This document shows, one piece after another, positions 1 to 6,685 of a stretch of 8,913 bases of DNA; position 1 is the first letter of the stretch; each line of letters opens with the position of its first letter. The DNA comes from Desulfurococcales archaeon (lineage in GTDB: Archaea > Thermoproteota > Thermoprotei_A > Sulfolobales > Desulfurococcaceae): NCBI GenBank assembly GCA_027028805.1, contig JALVHX010000201.1, positions 1 through 8,913 of the forward strand, in the 5' to 3' direction. A program made the translations under genes and the position numbers. The notes below the pieces were generated by a model. That model saw only the letters and a program-made list of their open reading frames with translations, had not been told where the DNA came from and ran no database searches.

Positions 1-982
1 TCCTGAACACTATCTCTTTTATATATACGAGGACAGGGTTCTCCAGCCTTATCGTCATCTCCTCCCGTTTCCCGTCCCGCTCCCTATAGACCGTGTGCTC
101 TATCACGCTTTTCGGGGGGCAGAACGCTTTCCTTATCTTCTTTCTTATCTTGGAGCGTGTGTCGTGGACAGTTATTGTTGTCTCGGGCCTGGACTTGGAC
201 ATCTTCGTAGCGATCAGGAAATCCAGCCTCATATCCTCATCGTATCCGGGGAGCTGGGTTGGCGGGGGCAGCAGGGACGGCAGGAGCCTGTGGTGTATGG
301 GGACAGGCTTCCCTTCAACACCTCTATCGTAGCCGACCACCTTGTAGAGCCTCTCCCTCTTACCCCCGATATCTATGTTTTTCCATGCAACGTCTCTTAC
401 AAGCATGTTGACCTTTCTTTGATCAATGCCCATCTGGGGGGTGTCTACCGGTAGGTGGAATACGTCGGCTGCCTGCATCGATGGATAGAAATAGATGGCG
501 ACCTCCTGTCTCTCACCCGCAACTCTTCCAGCGATCGTGAGGGCGCGCCGGGTGCGTGCAAGCGTGTGTGATTTTGCTACGAGGAGTACTTTTCTCCAGT
601 ACTCGGGGTCGTCGAAGAGATCCTTGTGCCACACTATCTCGACTTTCTCGAAGGGGACTCCGAGAACCTCTCCCGCTTTCCTCCAAACCTCTATATAGTA
701 GCGGGCTGTTTCCCTGATCTTGTCTATGTCGCCGCCCAGCTTATGGTTTATCCAGGCGAAGCTGTCGGCTAGGAGGTATTTTACATGGAACCCTGCGCGT
801 AGGAGATAGCCTGTGAGGAGGGTGCGGTATATCGCGAACGGTATATGGGCTGGCCCTGAGGGCTCGAAGCCGTCATAGGCTATCGGCGTCTCCATGGTCT
901 CGAAGAGTGTTAACAGGTCTTTCTCGGTAACTATCTCCCATGCGAACTCTTTTATTATCTCGAGCCTTGTATATGGATCCAT
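1..982 (-). CDS. tyrS: Tyrosyl-tRNA synthetase, archaeal type (3' end outside window)
   Basis: Class I aminoacyl-tRNA synthetase that charges tRNA-Tyr in the cytoplasm. The ORF runs off the left edge, so 327 residues are visible; archaeal relatives run to roughly 310-370, so perhaps a few dozen residues are missing. The Rossmann start has AYDGFEPSG (residues 35-43) followed by AHIPF (45-49) at the HIGH position. The tyrosine pocket residues known from the Methanocaldococcus enzyme are present as Y36, and Y166, Q170 and D173 in YPSMQAAD. MGIDQRK lies at 184-190 and the KMSKS loop is exact at 260-264. An archaeal-type anticodon-binding region begins after about 275 (KIRKAFCPP). The ATG at 982 was chosen because a GAGGGG-like ribosome binding site sits about 8 bases upstream. 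It is divergent from the TIM-barrel gene. The HIPF variant is unusual, but identity as TyrRS rather than TrpRS is well supported. Confidence 0.93.
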   Translation of the reverse strand, partial: MDPYTRLEIIKEFAWEIVTEKDLLTLFETMETPIAYDGFEPSGPAHIPFAIYRTLLTGYLLRAGFHVKYLLADSFAWINHKLGGDIDKIRETARYYIEVWRKAGEVLGVPFEKVEIVWHKDLFDDPEYWRKVLLVAKSHTLARTRRALTIAGRVAGERQEVAIYFYPSMQAADVFHLPVDTPQMGIDQRKVNMLVRDVAWKNIDIGGKRERLYKVVGYDRGVEGKPVPIHHRLLPSLLPPPTQLPGYDEDMRLDFLIATKMSKSRPETTITVHDTRSKIRKKIRKAFCPPKSVIEHTVYRERDGKREEMTIRLENPVLVYIKEIVFR

Positions 983-1059
983 TGCGTCCAGCCCCTCGCG
1001 TAGTGCTGGGTGTTGCGGAGACGCCCTGGGATGGCTCCTAAAATATGGGTGGCCATGAA

Positions 1060-1069
1060 CTATAATAAG
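1060..1069 (-). promoter_or_regulatory. Candidate TATA box for tyrS
   Basis: On the minus strand this reads CTTATTATAG, about 80 bases upstream of the tyrS ATG at 982. A transcription start some 25 bases downstream (about 1035) would give a leader of roughly 50 bases. It is the best A/T island in that direction, but there is no recognisable BRE, so this is a positional inference. Confidence 0.35.
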
Positions 1070-1170
1070 GGTTGTCTAGGATTACATGTATTACGTGGAT
1101 GCAACTTGTATTGTTTTACTTCTAGGTGGAAACAACTTGTTATCTATATAGAGCGTGGCAGGCATAGTTA

Positions 1171-1180
1171 TTATATAAAA
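1171..1180 (+). promoter_or_regulatory. TATA box of the TIM-barrel gene
   Basis: TTATATAAAA closely matches the archaeal TATA consensus. It predicts transcription starting near 1203, leaving a leader of about 24 bases before the ATG at 1227. The rest of the 983-1226 divergent region holds no gene. It does hold two copies of CAACTTGT (1102-1109 and 1133-1140, 31 bases apart) that could be regulator sites, though 8-mers may recur by chance. Confidence 0.6.
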
Positions 1181-1226
1181 GCTTTTCTAGACACCGATAT
1201 TTAGAGCCGAGGCCATAATAGAGATC

Positions 1227-2162
1227 ATGGAATATGCGCAGGCCTCTATAGTAGGCTCTTCACGGGAGGTGAGCGGGGACTTGATCCTGTTTGACTGGGG
1301 TACGTATAATGGTTTAAGCAAGCTTTCGCGAGCCGCCACGCTGGGCATGAGGCTCACCGAGATCCCTCCGTGGGATTTTACGCGGAGAAGCCGTGGGCCC
1401 GAGTACTTTGACGCCTATAGAGAGTTTGCGTCGAAAGCGTTTACTACTGTCACCGCCCATGCGCCATACTATAACCTGGTGTCCGACACTCCCTCGATAG
1501 AGGCTAGGATACTGAGAGCCATGTCCGCTGCTGTCGCTAAGGCTGCGAGGGCTGGTGCCGAGATATTCAATATGCATATAGGGTGGCGCGTCTATATGGA
1601 TGACAGGGATCTTGAGGCTGTGGCTGATTTTGTTAAAAAGCTTCTAGAGAAGACGCCGGAGAACATGTATATCAGCCTGGAGACGACGTATACGAGGAGA
1701 CAGATCGGGGGCCTTGATGAGATAAGGGCTATAATAGAGATGGTGGGAAGCCCCCGCGTAATACCCAGCCTCCAGCTGGAGAACGTGTTTATGTATGAGA
1801 AAAGAGTCGATATGCACGGCAACTTCATAGCTGCCGACAAGGAGACAGGCATAGACTTCTGGCTGGATGTGTTGAGGCGCGCGTTGAGGATGAGCCACGG
1901 CTTCCTGAGCCTAAGGTTCAGCCAGGTCACGGGCGTGTATTTCGGTAGAAGGCTCTTGAAGAAACGCGTCCCTCTCGGTAAAGGCTATCCAAGCCTGCAG
2001 CCCTTGGCGGATGCGCTGGCGCAGTTCATGGTTAGGGAGGTTAGGGGGAAGGGATCCGAGCTCAGGATGCATATCATCTATACAGGGCCTCCTGAGACAA
2101 AGTATGAGGACACCATAACACTTTATGCGGAGATAATGAGGCGCGTTGTCCAGCACCTGTAG
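1227..2162 (+). CDS. Endonuclease IV / xylose isomerase-like TIM-barrel protein
   Basis: A 311-residue cytoplasmic protein of the AP-endonuclease 2 / sugar-isomerase TIM-barrel superfamily. Family-like strand ends are AHAPYYNL (77-84, His78), NMHIGW (115-120, His117) and ISLETT (149-154, Glu152). Their spacing (39 and 35 residues) is nearly that of zinc ligands His69, His109 and Glu145 of E. coli endonuclease IV. The second half does not keep the other ligands: LQLENVFMYE (182-191) stands where DxxH is expected, LSLRFSQ (227-233) where the HLNDS-type histidine falls, and RVPLGKGYP (247-255) keeps the GxG loop but not the preceding DxH. The usual C-terminal ET(P) is replaced by YTGPP (285-289). 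Genuine three-zinc AP endonuclease activity is therefore doubtful; a one- or two-metal isomerase, a different nuclease or a structural role is possible. The ATG at 1227 fits the TATA box at 1171. It is a single gene, with helicase next downstream across 143 bases. Confidence 0.8.
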   Translation: MEYAQASIVGSSREVSGDLILFDWGTYNGLSKLSRAATLGMRLTEIPPWDFTRRSRGPEYFDAYREFASKAFTTVTAHAPYYNLVSDTPSIEARILRAMSAAVAKAARAGAEIFNMHIGWRVYMDDRDLEAVADFVKKLLEKTPENMYISLETTYTRRQIGGLDEIRAIIEMVGSPRVIPSLQLENVFMYEKRVDMHGNFIAADKETGIDFWLDVLRRALRMSHGFLSLRFSQVTGVYFGRRLLKKRVPLGKGYPSLQPLADALAQFMVREVRGKGSELRMHIIYTGPPETKYEDTITLYAEIMRRVVQHL

Positions 2163-2175
2163 ATTATCTAGAAAC

Positions 2176-2216
2176 CCGGGGCCCGCCACGTATTTTATCC
2201 AATCCATGGGCCCCGG
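2176..2216. terminator. GC-rich hairpin after the TIM-barrel gene, possible terminator
   Basis: A perfect 9-base inverted repeat, CCGGGGCCC (2176-2184) and GGGCCCCGG (2208-2216), encloses a 23-base loop just 13 bases after the stop codon. A weak T-rich stretch follows at about 2236-2243. Archaeal termination usually relies on T-runs more than stems, so this could instead stabilise the mRNA 3' end or act as a protein-binding site. Confidence 0.4.
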
Positions 2217-2231
2217 TATATGGGGTATATA

Positions 2232-2242
2232 GCTATATTTTC
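2232..2242 (+). promoter_or_regulatory. Candidate TATA box for the helicase gene
   Basis: The stretch GCTATATTTTC is an A/T island about 65-75 bases upstream of the GTG at 2306. It predicts a start near 2263 and a leader of about 40 bases. The overlapping GTATATAG just before it is an alternative. Confidence 0.35.
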
Positions 2243-2305
2243 TTGTAGTATTGAATAGTTTGCCTACGCGTTTTCTTCTCTCATGTTGTTGGCGGGGAGA
2301 CGGAT

Positions 2306-4084
2306 GTGGGCGGTAGCAGGGTTAAGCCGAGGGATTATCAGGTTGAGGCCGCTGAGTGGGCTCTTCGACGCGACGGCGCCGTCGTGGTCATGCCCACTGG
2401 CTCGGGGAAGACCGTGATAGCGGGGTTGTGGATTAGGAGGGTTCTTGAGGAGAGGCCTGGGCGCCGTGTCCTGGTTCTGGAGCCTACCCGTATACTTGTC
2501 GAGCAGACTGCTCGTTTTCTCAGGAACGTTATGGGCTTGGATGCGGTGGCTGTTCATGGAGGGTTTCCGAGGGAGAGGAGGCGTGATATGTGGAGGAGCG
2601 CCAGGGTGGCCGTAGCTACTCCTGAGACCGCGTTGAATGATTATGATGTCGTGGAGAAGTATGGCTACGACGCTGTGGTTGTCGACGAGTGCCACCATAC
2701 AACTGGTAAGGATGCGTATGCCAAGCTGATGGCCCGCGGTTTTTTCCGTAGAAGGCTTGGGCTCACCGCGCATATACCGCCGAGCAGGAGGGCTGAGATA
2801 GAGAGGTATATTGGCGAGATAAGGGTATGGGGCTGGGGAGATGAGAGGATTAGGAGATATGTGCCTCCATGGATAGGGGAGATCTATGAGGCCGAGCTCA
2901 ACGAGGCTGAGAAGAGGGTTCTGGAGGCTCTGGAGGAGGCCAGGCTCGAGCACCGGGGAAGGCTCCGGGGCCTCGTCAACACGGCCATAAGGTGGTTTGT
3001 GAGGGACGGGGCGCTGGCTCTTCGCGAGAGCCTGTATAGGGAGACTCTTCTCGCCGCCACGTTGTCGCATATCAGGCCTCTCCTGGAGGCCCCGGGGGTC
3101 AGGGAGCTTCATAAATATGATGCGTTGAAGAGGATTCTCGCTGATCACGAGGGGTTCGAGAAGGCGATCGTGTTTGTTGACCGCGTTGTTGTTGCTAGGA
3201 GGCTTGCAGAGCTCCTCCGCGGCTATGGGAGCGTCGCTATTTATGGTAAGGCGCATATGAGGATGGATGTCCGCCGTGTCCTGGAGAAGGCCAGGTCTCC
3301 TGGGACAAGGCTTATTGTCTCGACGAGCGCTGGCGAGGAGGGCCTTGATCTACCTGAGGCTGATCTCCTGGTTATATGGAGTAATGCGGCGAGCCCGTTG
3401 AGGTTTATCCAGAGGCATGGCAGGATCCTTAGGTTGACGGGGCGGAGGGGCTTGAAGTTCGTGGCGTATATAGTTACGCCCGATACTCCTGACATGGATA
3501 GTCTCCTTGACTCGCTGGAGCTTGCGCGTAGGGTGGGGGTGGATGTCCCCGTTGATCCCGGCGTTATAGAGTATCTCTGGAGGCGGAGCACTAGGAACAG
3601 GATAGCCGCGGTGTTGGCTGGGAACCCTATGCCGCTTGACTGGATAGCTGAGCTCGTCAATATGCCGCGTGACATGGTTATGCAGGGTCTTAGGCGTCTC
3701 ATGGCCCGCGGCGACGTAGTCTATATATATACTTATCTCGGGAAAACCTATGGCTTGGCGGATGAGCTTGAGCTTTTCTATGAGAGGTTCCGCGAGTACC
3801 TGGATCCTGTTCCGGGGCTTGAGGCGGGTGTTAGGCCTAGGCTTCCGGAGGGGAGGGGGAGGTGGTTGAGGGGCTTGTATGGCGACGTGTATGGGAGGGC
3901 TGCTCGTCTCCTAGAGAGGTATGGTTTCTTCGAGGGCGTTGACGCTTCTCTCCAGGTCCCGGTGCCCGGTGGCGCGGTGAGACAGGTTTTTCTCCACTAT
4001 GTTTTCCGTATACATGATAGGGGTGTGCTGAGGCTCGTGTTTGATAATATTTATTCTGCTCCCCGGTTCCATCGTTTCATATAG
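2306..4084 (+). CDS. Superfamily 2 DNA/RNA helicase, Hef/FANCM/RIG-I-like, without nuclease domain
   Basis: A 592-residue ATP-dependent helicase or translocase. RecA domain 1 has Q-motif-like RDYQVEA (9-15), Walker A PTGSGKT (30-36), LEPTRILVEQ (58-67), TPET (105-108) and the DECH box (127-130) in VVVDECHHTTG. Motif III is LTAHIPP (153-159) instead of the usual LTASP. A helix-rich insert (about 195-275) resembles the insert of Hef-type helicases. RecA domain 2 has AIVFVD (287-292), STSAGEEGLDLPEADLLV (339-356) and QRHGRILR (369-376), as in Hef, whose motif VI is QRRGRTGR. Residues about 428-485 look like a winged helix. No ERCC4 nuclease or HhH domain follows, though the protein continues about 100 residues. 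A role in fork or branched-DNA processing is inferred from the family only. The GTG start at 2306 was chosen for GGCGGGGAG at 2291-2299. The 3' end overlaps the converging MFS gene by 34 bases. Confidence 0.85.
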   Translation: MGGSRVKPRDYQVEAAEWALRRDGAVVVMPTGSGKTVIAGLWIRRVLEERPGRRVLVLEPTRILVEQTARFLRNVMGLDAVAVHGGFPRERRRDMWRSARVAVATPETALNDYDVVEKYGYDAVVVDECHHTTGKDAYAKLMARGFFRRRLGLTAHIPPSRRAEIERYIGEIRVWGWGDERIRRYVPPWIGEIYEAELNEAEKRVLEALEEARLEHRGRLRGLVNTAIRWFVRDGALALRESLYRETLLAATLSHIRPLLEAPGVRELHKYDALKRILADHEGFEKAIVFVDRVVVARRLAELLRGYGSVAIYGKAHMRMDVRRVLEKARSPGTRLIVSTSAGEEGLDLPEADLLVIWSNAASPLRFIQRHGRILRLTGRRGLKFVAYIVTPDTPDMDSLLDSLELARRVGVDVPVDPGVIEYLWRRSTRNRIAAVLAGNPMPLDWIAELVNMPRDMVMQGLRRLMARGDVVYIYTYLGKTYGLADELELFYERFREYLDPVPGLEAGVRPRLPEGRGRWLRGLYGDVYGRAARLLERYGFFEGVDASLQVPVPGGAVRQVFLHYVFRIHDRGVLRLVFDNIYSAPRFHRFI

Positions 4085-5229
4085 GTTTTTCTCCACTTTC
4101 TCTCCTGCATCAGTGCCAGGGGGATCGAGGCGGCTATGAGCGCGTAGAGAGCTGGTAGGACTGTTTCCTTTGGGAGGCCTGAGACTGTCATCATTAGTAG
4201 GCCTGCGGCGCTCTCGCCGGTTAGGACTATGCCCGCCGAGGTGGCTTCGTGGCGGCCTAGGTAGCGGGCGGCGCCTACATACATGCTTGTGTCGTAGAAG
4301 GGGTATATGGGGAGTATCCATAGTATTAGGACTGGGAGCCCGTCTGCTACGCCGATCCCTATTAGTTCTGCGAGATAGGCTGTCATTGAGGCTGCGTATA
4401 GTCTCGCGGCCCCTATCTTGTCCACTGCTTTCCCTGCTAATGGCCTGCAGGGGGCTCCTAGGAGGACGGGGAGGCCGCCGTATACTATGCCGTAGAGGCT
4501 TCGGGGGCCTAGCCAACTATAGTTCTTGGCCAGCTCCTCTACGATGGCTGTGAGCTTGAGTGTGTAGATGTTGAAGGCCCCGATCATGCCGGCTGTGCCC
4601 ATGGCTACTGCTAGTGTGAGGTATTTGAGCTCTGTGAATGCTTCCTTGAAGATTGTCTTCGCCGGGATCTTTTCGCCGCCGGCTGCCTCGGGGGGGTATA
4701 GGGCGTATAGCCATAGATATGCTGTGGCCAGGGATATGCCTGTGGACGCTAGCACTGTTTTCTCGCCGGCTATGTAGCTTAGGGGCCATGCCGCGGCCGC
4801 TCCCGTGCCCCAGCCTAGGCCTCCTGAGAGGGCGTAGTATGCGTAGCTGACGCCGGCTCTCTCCTTGTCTACTACTACCGCGGAGACCGATGGGGCCCAG
4901 CCGAAGCTCATTATGAAGAACGATGTTGTCGCTAGGGCTACGAAGAGCGGGGGGCTGGGGGGTGTGGCGGCGAGGGCTGCTATTGGGGGCCCGGAGAGCG
5001 CGGCGAGTAGCACCATTCGTCTCCTGCCCAGGCTGTCGGCTAGGGCTCCCCAGGCTACGCTTAGGAGGAATGAGGCGTATTCGAGGCCTGTTAGGAGGAG
5101 TACTAGTTTTTCTCCTCCGCCGAGGTCTATGCCTAGGTATGGGCGGGAGAAGGTGTAGTATAGGCCCATTCCTAGTCCTAGGAAGAAGTTTCCTATGCTG
5201 TAGAGCTTCAGCCTCTTCTCGTCCACCAT
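4051..5229 (-). CDS. Major facilitator superfamily (MFS) transporter
   Basis: An integral membrane transporter of 392 residues with about 12 hydrophobic segments: for example 10-32, 42-60, 72-90, 94-120, 126-152, 158-178, then 200-224, 246-262, 277-295, 298-320, 330-350 and 356-374. The MFS loop motif A is clear between segments 2 and 3 as GALADSLGRRR (61-71), with a weaker second-half copy GKAVDKIG (266-273). A hydrophilic loop lies at about 179-200, between the two six-helix halves. The substrate cannot be read from the sequence. The start at 5229 is preferred over an in-frame ATG at 5268 because GGTGA sits about 8 bases upstream of it and nothing comparable precedes the longer start. It begins inside the end of the Lin0512 gene (22-base overlap), implying co-transcription and coupled translation. 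Its 3' end overlaps the helicase by 34 bases. The motif-A variant suggests solute or drug export/import, without further resolution. Confidence 0.87.
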   Translation of the reverse strand: MVDEKRLKLYSIGNFFLGLGMGLYYTFSRPYLGIDLGGGEKLVLLLTGLEYASFLLSVAWGALADSLGRRRMVLLAALSGPPIAALAATPPSPPLFVALATTSFFIMSFGWAPSVSAVVVDKERAGVSYAYYALSGGLGWGTGAAAAWPLSYIAGEKTVLASTGISLATAYLWLYALYPPEAAGGEKIPAKTIFKEAFTELKYLTLAVAMGTAGMIGAFNIYTLKLTAIVEELAKNYSWLGPRSLYGIVYGGLPVLLGAPCRPLAGKAVDKIGAARLYAASMTAYLAELIGIGVADGLPVLILWILPIYPFYDTSMYVGAARYLGRHEATSAGIVLTGESAAGLLMMTVSGLPKETVLPALYALIAASIPLALMQERKWRKTYMKRWNRGAE

Positions 5230-5645
5230 GTCTTGTTCACCGTTTCTCCGCGGGGCGGCTTGACCCATATGGTTATCGCGGCTACCGCGACAACTATCTC
5301 GCCGCCCTTGTCCCCGTATTCGGGCATGTATATTCCGTGTACGAGTGCTCCTCCCTTATGCGCCCTGATTCTTATTTCTCCTTTGCGGGGTTTCGCGGGG
5401 AGTGTTTTCTTTATTTTCTCCGCGTCTATTTTCTCGGGCCATGGCACGTATATGTCCACGTCTATTACTGTCTCGTCGAATGCTATTCCCAGCTCCCTGA
5501 AGCCGGGTATGCAGACTCTCTGGATCGCGTCTCTTATAGCTCTCTCGGCCGCCTTGTTGGCGTCTTGTCCGTGCTGGTCTATCCCTATTCCTATCTCGAT
5601 GAGTAGCCTCGAGTACCCGGTGTCCATGCCTGCGCCGCCTCTCAT
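5208..5645 (-). CDS. Lin0512-family conserved protein of unknown function
   Basis: A soluble 145-residue protein with no signal peptide or membrane segment. It contains GIGIDQHG (residues 19-26), the invariant GxGxDxHG signature I recall for the Lin0512 family (TIGR02058), followed by the family-like QDANKAAERAIRDAI helix and a CIPGF turn. That family is known from Firmicutes, cyanobacteria and plants; its function is unknown to me. The middle, IDVDIYVPWPEKID (61-74), resembles a beta-alpha unit, and the C-terminus is beta-rich (EIVVAVAAITIWV). The start may be the ATG at 5645 or the in-frame ATG at 5627, which is closer to the usual N-terminus; neither has a convincing ribosome binding site. 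The family is normally about 115 residues, so the tail here is slightly long. It overlaps the MFS gene by 22 bases and probably shares its promoter, making a partnership in transport or in metabolism of the transported solute a reasonable inference. Confidence 0.78.
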   Translation of the reverse strand: MRGGAGMDTGYSRLLIEIGIGIDQHGQDANKAAERAIRDAIQRVCIPGFRELGIAFDETVIDVDIYVPWPEKIDAEKIKKTLPAKPRKGEIRIRAHKGGALVHGIYMPEYGDKGGEIVVAVAAITIWVKPPRGETVNKTWWTRRG

Positions 5646-5707
5646 GTGGCTGTATGTGTTGTTTCTCTATTGTGCCTGGTTACTGGTTTGGAATAGGTTG
5701 ATATTGT

Positions 5708-5719
5708 CCTAAAAATCAT
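5708..5719. promoter_or_regulatory. A/T island in the divergent Lin0512 / Fe-S ATPase gap
   Basis: The 140-base gap between the two divergent operons has one compact A/T element, CCTAAAAATCAT. Read on either strand it could act as a weak TATA box: rightwards the start would be near 5740, leftwards near 5687, with leaders of about 45 bases each. There is no clear BRE and no better candidate in the gap. Confidence 0.25.
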
Positions 5720-5785
5720 GCTATCTTTCCTAGGGGTTTCGCCGGGTTTCTCGGTGTCTGTGTATGCTTTGGTTGGTGCGGGGGC

Positions 5786-6679
5786 TTGGGTGCTTTGCGT
5801 GTCGCCGTGACTGGTGGGAAGGGTGGTACTGGTAAGAGTTTTGTGGCTGTTAATGTGGCTGTTGAGGCTTCTCTTAGGGGTGTTAGGACTGTTCTCATTG
5901 ATCTTGATCTGGAGGCTCCTAATGATCATGTTCTCCTTGGGGTTGGCCCTGGGGAGCTGGGGGATGGCCGTGATGTTGTCTTGTTTCTCCCGTTTATAAA
6001 TTATCGTAAGTGTACTGCCTGCGGTGTCTGCGGCAGGGTGTGTGATACTGGTGCTATACTTGTTCCTCCGAGGGGGTTTCCTGTTGTTTTTCCGCGTCTC
6101 TGTAGTGGGTGTCGTGCGTGTTTCTATGCTTGTCCCTATGATGCTATAGATGAGGGTGGGCATGTGCTTGCGCGTAGCTATGTGACTCGGCTGGAGGATT
6201 ATGGGGGTCTTGTGCTTGTTACGGGGATGCTTGTTGAGGGGGAGGAGCATGTTCCTCCGGGGGTTGTTGTTGTTAAGAGGCGGGGGCTTGGGGTTGGCGG
6301 TGATCTTTATGTTGTGGATACCGGGGCGGGTACTGGGAGCGCTATCTCTATAGCTGTTGAGGGCAGTGATGTCGTGTTGGCTGTGACCGAGCCTACTCCT
6401 ATGGGTGCTCATGATCTTGATGCTGTTCTCGAGGTTGTGGAGGGTATGGGGCTTGAGGCGTGGGTTGTTGTGAACAAGTATGGTATCGGTGATCCCGGCG
6501 TGCTTGAGCCTGTGTTGGAGAGACATAGGGTGGGGCGTGTTTATCGTGTTCCTTTCTCCCGTGTTGTTGTAGAGTCTTATGTTAGGGGTGTTCCCCTTGT
6601 TTATGGGTGGAGGGGTGGCGTGGAGGCCCGTGTTTTCGAGAGGATTGTTGATGATCTGCTCGGTGTTTCCGGGGGGTGA
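5786..6679 (+). CDS. MinD/ParA-family ATPase with inserted double [4Fe-4S] ferredoxin domain, first of a pair
   Basis: A 297-residue P-loop ATPase of the type described as MinD superfamily ATPase with an inserted ferredoxin domain (COG1149-like). It has the deviant Walker A GGKGGTGKS (10-18), the DxD/Walker A' stretch LIDLDLEAPN (37-46), a Walker B-like VVDTGAG (176-182) and VNKYGIGD (229-236). Between them sits a bacterial-type ferredoxin: C76xxC79xxC82xxxC86 and C106xxC109xxC112xxxC116-P, enough for two [4Fe-4S] clusters. Relatives take part in Fe-S or metal-cluster assembly and are often found as adjacent pairs, as here. The TTG start at 5786 follows GGTTGGTG (5771-5778) and gives an N-terminus (MGA-x-x-V) matching that of the next gene; TTG at 5795 is an alternative. 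The codons are strongly T/G-ending. The stop lies within the ribosome binding site of the next gene. The client protein is not visible here. Confidence 0.88.
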   Translation: MGALRVAVTGGKGGTGKSFVAVNVAVEASLRGVRTVLIDLDLEAPNDHVLLGVGPGELGDGRDVVLFLPFINYRKCTACGVCGRVCDTGAILVPPRGFPVVFPRLCSGCRACFYACPYDAIDEGGHVLARSYVTRLEDYGGLVLVTGMLVEGEEHVPPGVVVVKRRGLGVGGDLYVVDTGAGTGSAISIAVEGSDVVLAVTEPTPMGAHDLDAVLEVVEGMGLEAWVVVNKYGIGDPGVLEPVLERHRVGRVYRVPFSRVVVESYVRGVPLVYGWRGGVEARVFERIVDDLLGVSGG

Positions 6680-6681
6680 TC
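6671..6681 (+). promoter_or_regulatory. Strong ribosome binding site overlapping the upstream stop codon
   Basis: GGGGGGTGATC contains the full GGTGATC complement of archaeal 16S rRNA, 4 bases before the TTG start at 6686. The TGA inside it is the stop codon of the first ATPase. This decides the non-ATG start of the second gene and points to coupled translation. Confidence 0.8.
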
Positions 6682-6685
6682 GTGT

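Noticed and set aside
1010..1204. A 64-residue ORF in the tyrS upstream region
   Set aside because: It covers both candidate promoters, has no ribosome binding site and shows no coding character.
2264..3256. A 330-residue minus-strand ORF
   Set aside because: It lies opposite the helicase motifs, is proline/histidine-rich low-complexity, and reflects the composition of the real gene on the other strand.
2306..4084. The helicase as a Cas3-like CRISPR effector
   Set aside because: It has no HD nuclease domain, its motifs fit the Hef/RIG-I branch, and it lies over 4 kb from the array with unrelated genes between.
4923..5606. A 227-residue plus-strand ORF
   Set aside because: It is antisense to the transporter and Lin0512 genes, with a Gly/Leu/Arg-rich, domain-free translation.
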